64,000 nucleotides of DNA from Acheta domesticus. Its lineage: Eukaryota; Arthropoda; Insecta; Orthoptera; Gryllidae. A model generated the notes under the pieces. The model saw only the letters and a list, made by a program, of their open reading frames with translations. It searched no databases and was not told the origin of the DNA. Below are positions 1-13,539 of the stretch, piece after piece; position 1 is the stretch's first letter, and every line of letters starts with the position of its first letter. The DNA is taken from positions 160,368,885 through 160,432,884 of the forward strand of contig JAHLJT010009436.1 of NCBI GenBank assembly GCA_031308135.1, given 5' to 3'. The position numbers and the translations under genes are program-made.

Positions 1-3000
1 CATTGGAATGTTTGAGAGTTTTCTTAAAAACAACAATAAATTCACATTAGTTATTTGTTCATTATTAGAGGGGTTTTATAAGAAGGGAAACAGAAATAAA
101 TAGATTAAGCCCATTTCTAGAAGGAATAACAGCTCTTTAAGCTTTATAAAAAAAAACTGAACCATAAGCTTTGCAGTACAATTATCAAACTAGAATTAAA
201 GACCATATGAAAATGAAATAAATGAAGAAGTTCCCAATTAAATGAAGGAGACGTAGCTGTAAAATGCTCTCTTGAAATATTATAACATGTAAATTTAGCA
301 CCTTTATTTGTCCTACCATCCATACGATTTTTTGTCCATTTATTTATATTTTTATTATTTCCTACGTATTCTGTTAATGACAACTTTATGTAAATTGATT
401 ATTAAAACGTAATTTATTCTTTTAATTTGATTTATTTTAATTAAAACCAGTAATCACCGTTAGTCAGCAAATCCATTATTTTAACCCAAACACTCAATGG
501 CCTCCTGAATGTCCAAATTACATAGTAGATTCTTCTGAATTTGTGTAGGACAAAATCTGTAAAGGTAGTTAATGTGAAACGTCTTATATCAATATGAAAA
601 TATGCCATTCATATCTAGTATATTAAATATCGTTGAGAAATGAATGAAGAAAATTAAGAGGTCGTTTCAAACTGTATTTGGTCCAAAATTTAAATTTTAC
701 AGGAAATGCAGAAAACAGTACTCATAAACCAGAAGTGTTGTATAAAAATTGATAAGTCGAAAAATTGTCGTTAATATCTAGAATTGGTGTATGTTGGGAA
801 TTAAATCACTTCAATTTTTTTATTGGTGCTATTCAGGTATTTGTTTCGGGATGTAATATGGTATAATACGTCTACAAGAGTAGAGTACATATATAAAATT
901 TTTAATTTTTACTTTTGGTAGTGTATTTCGAAAGATGTTTCGTAAATTATAAAAGACATTTTCTGTACTTTTATTAAGTTATTAGAGAATAGAAAAAAAT
1001 ACAACTTTTAAGATTAATGTGTATATTTCCTATCCGAAATACAGAAACTCCAAACACTTCTGAAAACACTGATGATGATTTAAATCGATTATAGTGGTGA
1101 TGATTAAAAGAAAATTTAAGTCAACTGCTTTCAAACAGTGAACTTCCATTTTTTTCCAAAAGTTGCTTAAATTCAATACTATTTTTAAGGATGAGGGTAA
1201 GTGGTAGGAAGGAGGGTTTGAAAAAAAGATGCAAATGTATTTTTCGATGTATAATTGGCCCCTTAATACTAGTGATCATATATGAATGTAAATTTAAAAA
1301 GCTTCTACACAACCTGTTTCGAGAAAGGGAAACAACAGAAAAAATCCTTTGATGTTTTTTCTAATACTCACAATATATGAAAGTCTCTTCTGAAAATGGC
1401 ATGCTTTCATACCTTTTTCGTTAAGCGGACATAAGTACAATACTAAATAATTTGAAAAACGTAAAAATTGGAAATAGTAATTTGTATGAAATAACATTTA
1501 ATTCATTTTTTTTAAATCTTCAAATTCTTCTTCTTTAATCCCAGAGAACTACGTATTATTTTCATCATATTAATATTGTTAAGCAAATATTCAAATCGAC
1601 TGCAATACTTATTTTATACCTTTTACATTGAATATTTCGCAGACCTTCTTTATACAGCTGCTCAATGCTGGAAGTCAATTCATATAGAGGAGGATGCCAA
1701 CATGGCAATAAAACTGCACCAAAGGAGTTTTAATTTCGCAGGACCGCAGGAGGCCGTGCATTCCAGGAAGAAACAAGTGCAGCGAAAGGAAGAATTTCAC
1801 GACCTTATGTAATGGCGTGCTGTCTAGCTTGACTTTCATACATCTTGAGCTAAGTAGTTTGTACATTGAATTTGTTTTTCCTCATTCAGAAAGTAATGTA
1901 TTTGCAGAATTTTTAATTTGTAACGACTACCATCGACAACAAAGGAGTAGGTATCAGAGTTCTCATATTAAGGACTCATATGAATATATGACTTAATTGG
2001 ACATACTACTCAAAAGTGATTTCTATTAAGTGTTATAAGCTAAATTTTTCTACGACTGATTTTTTTCAATTAATTCTTTCGTATCTTCATAACTGGTGGG
2101 CAATTTCTTCGCAGTCTCAGACGTGTGGTGTCTTGCTTGTTTTAGCGCAAGGCCGGATTTGCCTCGAAGCAACAAAAGCAATGGCTTAAAATCTTCCATA
2201 CTTGGGAGGCCCCACTCCCCGAGAATTATCATAAATATTCGAAAAAGTCATTAAATATGTTTGTATGTGTAAATTAATTGCTAACCAAATAGTCTGGTAC
2301 TAACATTTTTGCATTTAAAAATTAAATTGAATTACTTATAAAAATTGAGCATTTTTTCCAGGGAGAGGGGGTAGGATTTTGTGCTTAAGGGTCTCGCAGT
2401 ACTTAAACCCGGGAGTGGTTTACCGTGAGGTTATAGGAGGTGGCGTTTTCAGAAAATACACGCAAGGACGTTTTGCTAAATCGTGTGTATGAACACAGTT
2501 TGTTCTACTACGTTCAAGAAATTATTGCGCAACTACGACTGAACTGACTGCTTCGTTCTGATCTCATGCTTATTAAGCCGAATTTCATATCTTTTATTTT
2601 ACTTTTTATGTACCTAAAAGATTCGGTGAGTTGCAAGTTCTGAGAGTTCCGACCCAGTGACGTCATGGGTTCCGCGAAGACTGAAGCACAAGGAGGAAGA
2701 GGGGATAAGGAAAGGTCAAGGAGCGAGCACTTGATTGGGCACTGGACGAGGATGTTTGAATGAAAAAGAGTTTATGCTACGAACAAATCGAACAAAATAC
2801 ACTTTCGGGAAAACTTGTGATGTTCGCGCAACAAAAGTGCAGTTGTTTTCACAACGTTCTTTCAGAGAAACTGAACGTTTGAATTTGTCACCAAAACGTA
2901 GCAACTGTAAAGGAAAAGAAGTGTTATTAATTCAGATTTTAAAGCTATTCACATTCTCACTAGAAGTATGTTTATGCTTACAAACTAACTACTAAGCAAG

Positions 3001-3980
3001 TAATGTATACGTTTAAACTTAACATAATTTGAATACTGGGCGCAAATTTTAATAATGTTTCTTTTGTCCATTTTTCATACTTGCAAATGTTTTGGAGAAA
3101 CCTTTCGACTTTACCTTTTTGTGGTTCAAATGAACATTAGTAGAAACCAGGGATGCCCGTAGAAAAGAACGGTTCTGGGGCAGTACATCAACGGGAATTT
3201 CTTATTCAAACACCTCCCCCCCCCCCGAGGCTCAGGAAACGAACATCTCCATTGCAGATTAATCACATTTCTACAGAACATACAGTAGATCACTTAACTA
3301 ACAATTCCGATAGTGAATGTCAACTTAGCCTTTCGCCCATTGTAAAATCATATTACACGCATCCAGATTCCAATTTAATTTACATTACACACTTCCTAGG
3401 GATAAGTAAATAATCCTAAACAACAAAAGACAAACCATACACAATACAAACATTAAATCCCTCTGCGGAAATTGTATAAAATTTTGATTATATTCTCATG
3501 GCATAGTCCTAAAGTAAATCTCTTCAGTTTGAAGTACAGAAAATTACTGATGCGGAACTGAAATGATACGCAATACAATTTTTATCGGACAACAAAAATG
3601 AACAGAATTTGAGATATTAACGGATGTGCAACAAATGTTTCAGTGCCCCTCTATATATTCATTTACCCGGATCACACATCAAAGTCTTATTTTGAAAAGC
3701 ATTTAATAAGTTTTATATTGCATGCAACGTGAATAAATTATTAGAAGTATTAATTGACTTTCACACACGGAAAAGAGAACTGAAAGTGTTTTGAGCTGAA
3801 CGATCAATGCGCCTCTATCTTGCTTGTGGTTACGTAATAGTAATAATTTAGAGTACATGAAGCATGACTCATGGTCGTGGAAAAGAACGCAAGTTAACGA
3901 AGTTAGGGAACACAAGTTACGAAAAATATTCTGATAATCCTCATTTCAATAGTCTTCAGATAATACGTAAAACACGCTTC
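1..3980. other. AT-rich stretch without a supported gene
   Basis: Only short frames are present. A minus-strand frame at 2,050-2,232 (60 residues, including LKQARHHTSETAKKLPTSYE) and a plus-strand frame at 1,576-1,812 (including HQRSFNFAGPQEAVHSRKKQ) look protein-like in composition. I recognise no family and see no linked exons. This stretch would lie in intron 1 of gene A if that gene continues leftward. Confidence 0.4.
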
Positions 3981-3986
3981 TTTGCA

Positions 3987-3988
<2 letters not shown>

Positions 3989-4031
<43 letters not shown>
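3989..4031. repeat. (AAT)n microsatellite
   Basis: About 14 AAT units. The sequence to the right (4,032-4,220) is more GC-rich and has a short plus-strand frame of no recognised family, possibly another LINE scrap. Confidence 0.9.
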
Positions 4032-5204
4032 TCAATAACAAAATTTAAAACTGAAAGCCTGAGCGCCCACAGTAATCTCAAGAGGTCAAGCTTCCAGAGT
4101 TTGCTGAAGAAGGATCCGGGAAGAAGAGGGGAGGCCTTAGGCGAAACACATAGAAATATAGTAGAAATACCAGGACATCGGGGTAATCCGAGCCGGAGAT
4201 AGTCTGCTCAATGAAGATCGTGCTGTTGGCGCACTCTGTGGAGCACAACATGAACTACTTTGCCACCTCGAGATTGGCAACGTGTCATCCATAACAGTGG
4301 CACACAAATCAACACAGCGTTCTTTATACAGTGCTAAATGGGCGTAGACGGTTGCAATCGGTAGGTGGCTCAGAGGTCTAGAAATCGAGAGTGAATTAAG
4401 AGAGCGTCGAAGGGCTAAATGCTCGTTCAAATGAATTACTATAAATAAAAGTTTGAAGAAACGATATTTGATACACATATTTGTGATGAAAATTTTATTT
4501 TCCTTCCTTTTTGTTGGTGGTCCTGTGGCACTACTTTAGAAGCCGCCACTGTTATCAATTAACATTTAATAAATGAAGTTCGAATTACGTGCGCAGCTGC
4601 ATCGATTTCTGGTTAAAGTAATCACCTGAAATTTGGTTTAAATGTGATGCCAGTTGCATGAGCAATTTAGTGATGGTACGTTGAGCAAATTGGCTTCTTC
4701 CTTCTCAATTGGAGAATGACGAAAGTCATACAGAATACGAACAGACACTCTTGTTGAAATATACAAGATGCAATCTCAGATTGTAAGGGATTTTTTTGAG
4801 ACTCACCGATTGCCAAAACAGATTGAGGGCAATTGTTGGCAATTAACTCGTAGAATCGATTTACATTTATTTCAGAGTAGTTGGCTAACTTGTCCTAGTG
4901 CCGTTTTACTCTCTATTGTTGTTGTCATTCTGCCAACTGGAGAATGTTCACTTGATTTTAATGTATTTGTGTAGCTGGATTAACAGAAAAGTACACTTTA
5001 AATCTTTCTGTAACAAATATTATTTACACGCATAATTATGTGATTAAAAATTAGGCTATTGCGAGTTTAATTAAAAGTGCGATGAAAGTAAATAATGCGG
5101 GATCTTTGAAATTTCCTTTCACATTCGTTTGATGACTTTATTTGCTGCCATATTCTCATCCGTCCTTCAACATAGCTTTTTGTAAATTCTTACAAAACCG
5201 CTGA

Positions 5205-5590
5205 GGGTGCTCAGGGCATCGATTGATGTCTCTCCAGCGACTCCGACTTGGAGGTCCTAATTTCGATACCCGACGGTGGCAGATTTTCGATACTAGCGAC
5301 ATAGCTCCGTCGAATTCAGCCTCTGTCTGAAGGCGAATTCTAGCAGCCGGATGCTCTGGTAGTTTTCCGTGCTTTCTCCGATCGATGACATGTGAAGACC
5401 GGAACAGCACCCAAACAAATGAACCGCGCGCGGCTTTCCTTCCTTGTCCTGCCCTCATCCGTTATGGGGAAACTTTGCGAGTCGGATCTCATCGTCCAGC
5501 ATGAGAAGGACACTATGTTCCGCGGTAAAACACACACTATACGTACGGGACTAATCATAACTGTTGACGCGCCTGGAAACACGAAGTAAT
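5205..5590 (+). repeat. Dispersed repeat family D, copy 1
   Basis: It starts GCTCAGGGCATCGATTGATG and contains GCGAATTCTAGCAGCCGGAT and TTTTCCGTGCTTTCTCCGAT. The same words in the same order occur at 27,915-28,395 and 33,887-34,400. It is probably a SINE or short LINE 3' unit of unknown class. Confidence 0.6.
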
Positions 5591-5819
5591 CATTCAAGTC
5601 TTACAAAAGTGTTTTGAGTGACGATTTCGGAAGAATCTGAATCACTGAAAAAAAAAAAACATTCCCTAACCTCCGACTAGACGTACCTCACGGACATTTT
5701 GAGGCTTTAACAGGTGCTTACGCTCCACGTGGCTGGCGGAACAGTACATTTCGCAGAGAAATGCGATCTTCGGCGATACTTAACATTTTTTATGTCTGTC
5801 CAGTCAATCGTCTACTGGT

Positions 5820-6081
5820 CTGAACGGACCATAGAGTAGGCTGAGCATACTTATAAATACGATTAGTTGATCAGGGCGCAGGAAAATGTATTCGAAACAT
5901 TAAAGTGTTGAAAAAGTGGAATGATGTAAATAAGCATGCAAGCAAGTGGATGGTGGCGAGGCAGGTCTCCAAATAATAGCCCCTGCACACAACCCGAAAT
6001 GTAGGCAACCCTCATGACAGGGTAGTATATTTGGCTGCCCACCCCATGAAAGCATTCGCAACATTAAAATAGGTTATTGAA

Positions 6082-6132
<51 letters not shown>

Positions 6133-6152
6133 GTTATTATCATTATTATTAT
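5820..6152 (+). mobile_element. Probable non-LTR element 3' end joined to (ATT)n
   Basis: The stretch to 6,078 reads like a LINE 3' UTR (GCATTCGCAACATTAAAATAG just before the array) and runs without poly(A) into about 24 ATT units at 6,079-6,152. Elements of the R4/Dong type are known to end on and insert into TAA/ATT repeats. No reverse transcriptase remains, so this is a tentative call. Confidence 0.4.
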
Positions 6153-7640
6153 GAGGAATTTGCTATATTACAAAAATTGTGGGAAATATGTGAACTCTAA
6201 TAAAGATATGTTTTACGTGCAGTGCACGTGCGACAGATGCAAAGTATAAGTTCCGCTGGTGAAAATATAAAAGAGCACGAATTTCTAAATAATGGAAATT
6301 CTGAAGGTTTTATACATGAGTAATACACGACTTAAAACGGACTTTAAAAATTCAATATCATGTCCGGTGATATCACAGTACCCAAAGATTAAAGGAGAAC
6401 TCTTAATTATATGGACTTTCTTACCTAATATTTGGGCAGTTTTCTTTAGAATAATAGCACAGGAGTTAGCGGAGAGGACGTCTATGTGTGTGTGTGTGTG
6501 TGTGTGTGGTGTTCTAAATTGATAATATGAAATCGTCTATTTATGGCTCTACTTAGTACGATTTTGTAACAGAATTTAGCATTCGAAGTTTCTGTGAGTG
6601 AATAATGTTTAGTTATATACCATTAGGTACGTAATAACGTGTTCAAATGTAAATAGGCATAATTAAGCTTGCTGAGTGATGTCCGGTCGTTCAACATGCA
6701 AGAAAGGAACCAACTTTGGGACCAACTTGGATTGTTATTACAAGTCTGACAGCGACATGCGAATCGAAGCGCGCGTATGGCATCCACACACACGAACGTC
6801 ACCAGCTTCAAATTATTTGGGGAGGGCATTTTTAAGCTCATTCTCCATACCTCCTACCACGTAGCTGAATGGCACTTTAAACTCTTAGTCGCGCCATTAG
6901 TAATTCTTAAAAGAGAATTTAGATTCGCCTCTATATTAGTAAAATGTTACTCTACACATTACGAAACAATATCACTTTATTATTGTACAATGGAATTGCA
7001 ACATTGCCTTTTAATATATGTAATTATACGAGTTTGGATTAAATCGTTCGATGAAGTCGTGATTGGGCAACTAGGATTCCAAAACTCAAATAGTTTTTGA
7101 AATATTTTGGGGTGTAGCCTGTCCTTACGGAAGTGACGCTCGTGACCAGACACTGCACGGCATGGCACTCCATTATGGGTTATTGCGCAACTCCGAACAA
7201 TCACAGTGGGCTACGCAACAGCGCACCAGTCACCCTTGACGGCTCTAGAGTGACAGTTATTTCAAAGTGTTTACCACAAAAATTTCCTTATGGTCGGATT
7301 GTTCACGTGTGGAGATATAAAATGCAATAAGAGCATAATTCGTCGTATTTTATCAGAGCCATTGATCACACCTTTTCCCTTCCCACGTTGTTGTTCTACG
7401 AATCGAAACACTTCTTCTAGAAAAGTCACGTGACTGCTGACGTTTCTCGCAGGTGCTGTGTACGAGGCGAAAACAAACCACCACGCTCTCTCTAGGAGGA
7501 AAGAATCGTTTCCACCACGAGCGTTTGGATGTACCCATGTGGGAAACAGTAATCAAATGCCCCTGCCAAAGGACACGATACGTATGCCGGTGCTTCCTTT
7601 ACAATTTCCGCTCTGTCGAATGTTGGTGTGTTGTGCTTAC

Positions 7641-7772
7641 CCCGATGAGGATGGCGCCGACGGTGACGGAGGAGCGCACGCTGCCTGCGAAGCGTCGCGC
7701 GGGCTGGCGCAGGCGCAGGGCGGCCTCGGTCACGCGCCCCGCCGCGCGCTGCGTCCAGCTCTCCACCGCCAT
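7641..7772 (-). CDS. Gene A exon 1 (44 codons), paralogue of gene C; gene continues off the left edge
   Basis: The ATG is at 7,772-7,770 on the minus strand in a GC-rich island and the donor GTAAGC is at 7,640-7,635. The exon encodes 44 residues beginning MAVESWTQRAAGRVTEAALR and ending VGAILIG, phase 0, the same length and phase as gene C exon 1 with 25 identical residues by eye. I searched the minus strand from 7,640 to 1 for a phase 0 to 1 exon of about 60 nt, an 86 nt exon, a CAT-containing exon and a YCLLxE exon and saw none. The other exons are therefore probably beyond position 1, as expected if intron 1 is about 10 kb as in gene C. It could also be an isolated duplicated exon. Confidence 0.7.
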
Positions 7773-8034
7773 GTTCGCTGCTCTTCGTCCGTCGGGCGAC
7801 TCCACCCGGATCCCACGCCGCTGCCATATCGCTGCTCTTCCGCCCGCTCTCCGCCAAATCCCGCCAACGCCCGCCCCGCAACAGCGACTCGACACCGCTG
7901 CGCTCTGGTGGCGGTAGCCGATACCAAGGCCTCTGCGTGACGCGCCGCGGCTCTGCACAGTGCGAAAATTGCGCCTTCCAAAAGGGCGAAATTCTAGAGC
8001 AGGCCTCGGCGGTCAGCAGGGGGCGAGTCGACTC

Positions 8035-8660
8035 ACATCCAGCGACTCTGAAGAAGTAGTAAATGACCTGCAACAAGACTTAAATAGCTTTTCTGAATGG
8101 ACAAAAAAAAGGGTATCAAAGCTAAACCCCCCGAAATGCGAAACAATAATTTTTATTTTGCGAATAACAAATATCCCTCCTTGAAAAGTAAATAATTTCT
8201 CCATTTCATGGATCCCATCAAGTAAATAAATCAAATACGTAGACGTTCTTCTGAATATTCGTATCACACGGAAACCTCGTATTATTTATGGACTGAATAA
8301 AACCTATGGAGTCCTCAAATTATATGCAAATAATAATATACAATCATCTCTAAAAATTGAAAATTCTCTGTGAATTTACAAATCACTCCTTAGACCCTCA
8401 ATGACTATCGCAGCCCCAATCTTGGGAGGAGCTGCTTCTTCCTTTACGAAACTTTTGCCAACCTTCCAGAATAAAATACTTAATGCAATTATCAATGCTC
8501 CGTGGTATATAACCAAGAGCCAACTTCATAGAGAACTAGATATAGAACCACTTACAAATTACATTTCCTTACTGTCGTCCAAATTCTTTTCTATCTTCCA
8601 AACTGCTCCTTGCATCAACCACATTAACCTCGGAAAAACCAGCGTTTCTCCTACAAGAAT
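8035..8660 (+). pseudogene. Jockey-clade non-LTR reverse transcriptase, 3' fragment
   Basis: Frames at 8,035-8,184 (EEVVNDLQQDLNSFSEWTKK then KLNPPKCETIIF) and 8,401-8,650 (AAPILGGAASSFTKLLPTFQ then AIINAPWYITKSQLHRELDI) match the region downstream of the catalytic motif in jockey-type elements. At least one frameshift and stops lie between them. Its 5' edge is about 260 bp upstream of the gene A start codon. Confidence 0.75.
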
Positions 8661-8882
8661 TAAATCCCGTCTCTCAAAAATCTTTTCCATCCCCCATGAC
8701 ACAGAGATATTTTTGTGTCATCTCTCACTCTATATCTTGTCTTCCACTGGATATTCTGATTTTAAACTCTCACTCCAGATGTCTTCGCTATTTGTTTCGG
8801 GATCTCTATGGGTCTCGCTGAAGAGTGAGACTGTTAAATCAGGGCATGGGATTTAATCGGATTCTTGCAATGCCACTGAGTC

Positions 8883-9655
8883 CTACCGCTGGGTTTGAGT
8901 TCCTGCTTGTATTTCAACATTTATTTCCCGTCTTCTAGGCTGGCTCACATATTTTTCGGATTTATAGATCAATGCTCTATGATAAGCAACATTCTGTACC
9001 GTTGAATGTGACAAATGTGGATAAAGGTGAATAAAAGTTTTATATAGTTCTTGCTTATATGCTACACGGCAAGACTCGCAACAGGTGATGCGAAGATCTA
9101 TCCGAACAATATTTTCATTCATTTCGTCGGTCCACTGTATTCTCCGTCGTGGCAGGCCTGTTTGAGTGATCCCGAGTAATGTCCGGGAAACACTGACAGC
9201 GGGTGCAGCTGACTGTTCTTGGGTGCTGCTTTCGTCGGCTGTAATAAATTCGGGTGTCCCAGTGTGTGCCCACCTGTTCAGTATCATAACATTAGCTTTT
9301 CGCATGGTGACACAGACAGCGCTAGCTGCATCTGTGCCCTGGCGCTCTCCAGGCAGCGGCTCTGGTCCGAGGCAAGTTTCTGGTCGTCTCTCAATCTTTA
9401 AATGGGTCGTTGCCATTGCCCTTTTAGCTTCCACATTTGTGGCTTCTCCGCCTCCCACGGGGGCTGAAGATTTTATTTGCTGTACCGTAGGGCTGGTCTT
9501 GGGGAGACGGGATGTGGTAATAGGAGAAAGGTGTGTTCGGGTATGTGTAGGGATAGAAAGAATCCTTTTAGGATATGTTTATCTGGTATTGAAAGAAATG
9601 GAGAAGGGACATGTCTTTGAAAGACGGATACATTTATCTACAAAAAATTATAAAA

Positions 9656-9656
<1 letters not shown>
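8883..9656 (-). pseudogene. N-terminal fragment of an R4/Dong-like non-LTR element, 5' end on (ATT)n
   Basis: The minus-strand frame 8,883-9,458 (191 residues) contains LLGITQTGLPRRRIQWTDEM followed by a helical stretch ending LSHSTVQNVAYHRALI. It resembles the DNA-binding N-terminus of R4-type (Dong-like) single-ORF elements as I know them. The sequence between its start and 9,656 would be 5' UTR and abuts an (ATT)n array. The enzymatic part is missing. Clade assignment is tentative. Confidence 0.5.
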
Positions 9657-9694
<38 letters not shown>

Positions 9695-9695
9695 G
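9657..9695. repeat. (ATT)n microsatellite at the 5' end of the R4-like fragment
   Basis: About 13 ATT units directly follow the presumed 5' UTR of the R4-like fragment. Confidence 0.92.
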
Positions 9696-9699
9696 TTCA

Positions 9700-10201
9700 T
9701 CTTTACGGTAATGTAGGAATATAAACGGACGGCCTGACTGACGCAGACCCAACAGTACTGTAACTACTGAGTGGGGGGTCTACTCACTATCTATTTAATT
9801 ACTTACTAACTTATACAACACCACGTTGGGCTGTCAGTGTAACGGAATAGGGTCTCGGCTTGCTCTACCCAACTGACAATTACTACTATTACACTTTTAA
9901 CTATTGCCTTGCGTTACCCCCCTTTGCAGTTCGTCACATAAATTTACTTTAGTGGGTTGTGACTGGCTCCATACGGAAAACCCCAAACATACGAGACTCT
10001 GTTGTAGACTCGTAGACTCTGTTGTAGTGCTGCCAGGACATCAACTACTTAAATAAAAAAACATCAGTGTGAAAGAAAATTGCAAATGGTAGGCAATTAT
10101 GCCTCCATTCATTTATTAATGAGAACTCAATTGCTACGTTCCGCCGCGTTCGTCTACTTTATGCACATCAAAATAAACATAAACACATAACACATAAATA
10201 A

Positions 10202-10233
<32 letters not shown>

Positions 10234-12040
10234 GCTGCCGCTACTACTACCACTGCTACTACTACAATCTTGGCCTTGAAAAATGTATTCTGTCTTCTTA
10301 AAGAACCCAAGAAATTATTTCACATCCCTGTTTGTCGAATCCGCGCTCTCCAACCATTGGACACCGTATTCGTTGTTCCCTGCGTGTTGGTTGTCTCCTA
10401 ACAGTCCGGGTCGGTCACCAACGCCGTCACGCACCATCAATGATACCGACGTATTTGTGCGGTTCGTGTCACCGCCTCTCACCAACACACGAATCGACCG
10501 GCGACGTACCGCGCACTCGTATTCTATTGTTGTTGTCTGTTCAGGTACCGCTAACACCACGTCACTAAGTTCTTTTAAAAGTTCCAAAACAGTTTTGTGA
10601 TAATTGTCCCGCCGTACAACGCAAAAACTCACTAAATGAAATTATTCACAATATCCAAAGTCGCTAACATCTCCGACCCTAACAATTCAAATTATTGCAG
10701 CCACTAACACACCGTCCGCGTGCTATGAAAACACTCGACAGAATCCTAAGACCATTGTTGTCAAGACACTTCATAGTCTCGAGCTCGAACAAAACAAAAT
10801 CGCCGCCATTCTTGCCCTGTCTGGTTACTTACGAAATAATTATATTTCGCCCGTTTCGCGTTTTCCCATCATGTTATAATGTTCTAAATTCTTTAAAAAT
10901 TCTCACTGCCCTTATTTTGTTCTTCAAACCGACGTTCTGCGTCTTATTATGCCGAAACATTTTTATTTCACAACTTAATATTCCTATCCATGATCACGCA
11001 TTTCGTCAATTGTTTTTGCTTCAACTCCAAGTTATGAATTCGAAAAACTTTATTTACCTTCTTCCCTAGTGTCCTTCATTTTCGGTAATATATTTATAAT
11101 TTTCCCGAAATTCTCTTCTGCAGCCTCGTAAATTCTAGTCTAATTGAATTCTTCAGTTTTGCCGCAATCTTGAAAAAACATTAATTTTGTCTCGAATGAC
11201 GTCACAAATTGTAACACTCGTTTTTGTTCACTTGAAGATTTTGTTGAATATGCACTTTCTAAAATTTGCTAAAACATCGCAACCCATGGTCCGATTTTAA
11301 TGAAATAAGTTTTAAAATTCTTCTTTGAATTTGCGCCATCGAATGTTGATCCATAACCTATCCAACAGCTTGAGTGTTGGACATCTGAACTGATTTTGAT
11401 GACAGTTTTACGTCATTTTTCTTGTTTTTAAGGAATTTTAAAAGAATTTTAAGAAAATTTTAATAGAAATTTTTTATAATGTTTTAGGTCATAAAAATAT
11501 GCACCTAGTGATAAATAAATACCTGAACAATGTTGGATTATTTCAGCCGAGTGTTTATTAACAGATGCTTCCAAATATGTGTGTGTATGTGTGTGTCTGG
11601 GGGGAGGGAGGGGTCAGCGACGGATCTCAGCGTCCTTCATTGCCCTCTGCCTTCATTAAGGTAAGTAATTATTTTTTGCTCAATTAGTTTTATTTTTAAT
11701 ACCTTGCTGAACATTAGTGTCGTCTTTCAGCGCTAATCGAATGTTTTCACAACAATGTGAAATTGTCGTCATGAATAATCACTTTGAACTCCAGCGTTTT
11801 CTTAAAATCAGGGCTCCTCATAAAGACTTTGAAGTTATATTTTAGAATCCGTCACTATAGAGAACAGTTGAATAATCTGAGCAATAGTGAATGTTGATCC
11901 TAGTCCTTTCAAGAAAGGACGTGGTCATTCGTGTCCATACGGAAAGGACCACAAATGCAGAAAATGTTCGAACTTTACTAAATCGGCTAGGCAAACCTCA
12001 GAATCTGACTTTCACAAACATACAGAAATAGTATATTTTG
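9700..12040. other. Non-coding stretch with an unassigned GC-richer block
   Basis: A GC-richer block at about 10,320-10,620 has overlapping frames on both strands (for example minus-strand VLELLKELSDVVLAVPEQTT) that may be transposon scraps. A GT/GGGAGG low-complexity patch is at 11,578-11,612. The rest is AT-rich with no signals I can support. Confidence 0.35.
10202..10265. repeat. CTG/CTA trinucleotide repeat
   Basis: About nine CTG units pass into GCCGCTGCCGCTACTACTAC and related triplets. It lies in a non-coding stretch. Confidence 0.85.
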
Positions 12041-12046
12041 CGTCTA

Positions 12047-12244
12047 CAGTAAGCCCTCATTAATGGGAATTCCCAGGAACCGAAATAATTGGAGTTTGTG
12101 TTATAAAAATTCGTCTTATAAAAATTTGTGTTATCTGATTATTATAAATGACCGTATTACAGTAATGCCTTGCCGGGACCGAAGTTTTGTTCGTGTTGCG
12201 GCGAAATTCGTGTTAAGCGAGTTCGTGCTAATGAGGGCTTAGTG
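12047..12244. mobile_element. Pogo/Tigger-like MITE, copy 1
   Basis: The ends CAGTAAGCCCTCATTAATG and GCTAATGAGGGCTTAGTG are inverted copies flanked by TA on both sides. Termini of the form CAGT...CCCTC and a TA target are typical of pogo/Tigger elements. There is no coding capacity. Confidence 0.75.
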
Positions 12245-13539
12245 TAGTTTGAAAAGTTACGCTTTATTGCATAAGTACATGTTTTGAAAACGAGCGACGT
12301 TAGGTGTGAAAGCAATAAAGGAACATTATAAACTAGTTTCATACGTTCTTTGTTTAATTACAGCATTATATAGAAATTATAAGAAAATTACAGCATACAG
12401 CATTATAAGAGCATTATACAGCATTTTCTAAGTTTTGTAAACAATAATGACATAAAAGATGAAGATATACTTTTCATACATTCCAATTAACATTGGAATA
12501 GCAAAGATAAAAATCGCCCACTCCTGCATTCAGCACCTGTGAAACAATAAACACGCAAACCAAGTAACTTTTTTCATAAAATTAATCGTCCAATTACATT
12601 CATTTAAAATAGTACTAACTTTAATGTAGAAGAGATGGTACACCTTGAAGCCGAAACCTTCCACATTACGTTCGAACAATAATAAATATAAGATAATAAC
12701 AATAACTAAAAGAAAAACAATAGGAAACCAAGAACAGTCTAGAAACAGAGTTCGGCTCAATCAGCCCTCACACATTCGATTCCAACAACATACAAATGGC
12801 TGAAACAGTCGGACTGAGAGACACACAAGAGATCCCGTCCCGTCGGCCTGAACGTCACGTTGCCAAATATTAGCTTACTGAGTGTATTACAATTGGCAGT
12901 GATTGGAGTGATTCACGAACGATTCGATGCATCCGAGAATCTATTAGGACTTCCATTAAATGGGGTAAAAGTGAAGATTCCTCCCTGGAAGTGTGTATCG
13001 CCCGGGCATTCGCGGGTCTGGCACTGCGCGCCGCTGACCTTCCTCGGGGATCCCATGAGTGCGGCGTTGCCGCGCCGCGCCGCGCGCTAGCGGGATTCCC
13101 AGCGGGAAGCGGAGGTCACGCAACAAGTGACGGACGGCGTAGAAAGCCAGCAGCGGACTCCTTGCAGAAGAAAGCCCCGAGAGACTGGGTTTCCATTCAA
13201 GTTCGGTTATTTTTGTTCATTCATTATTTGTTATTGGGCAAATGATAACCAGTGCCGGCGTTAGGCGAGGGCAGACCGGGCTATCGCCCTGGGTCCTTCA
13301 AGTCACGTGACCCGATCATGGGACTGATGGGAAAATATAGTAAAAAATTCAAAAAAGAGATTAGAACTCGAGTCAAAGTTATCGTAATCTTATAAGTCGC
13401 AGTACAGTAGTCTGATATTTCATAAAAGTTTCAATTAATTTTTTTCCTCAATTTTTTTAAATTTAAGGTCACATCAACTATTAGTTTATTAGCGACCACG
13501 GATTTAACGTTATTGTATGAGGATGAAACAATATGGTGA

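Noticed and set aside
1320..1400. Possible mini-exon of gene A (acceptor and GTGAGT donor on the minus strand)
   Set aside because: Only 18-19 nt lie between the sites and the phase does not fit the family.
2050..2232. Minus-strand 60-codon frame as the last exon of gene A
   Set aside because: It has no hydrophobic segment and no YCLLxE motif as in exons 5 of genes B and C.
7453..7940. Plus-strand frames of about 150-160 codons opposite gene A exon 1
   Set aside because: They are antisense shadows of the GC-rich exon and promoter, with no protein-family features.
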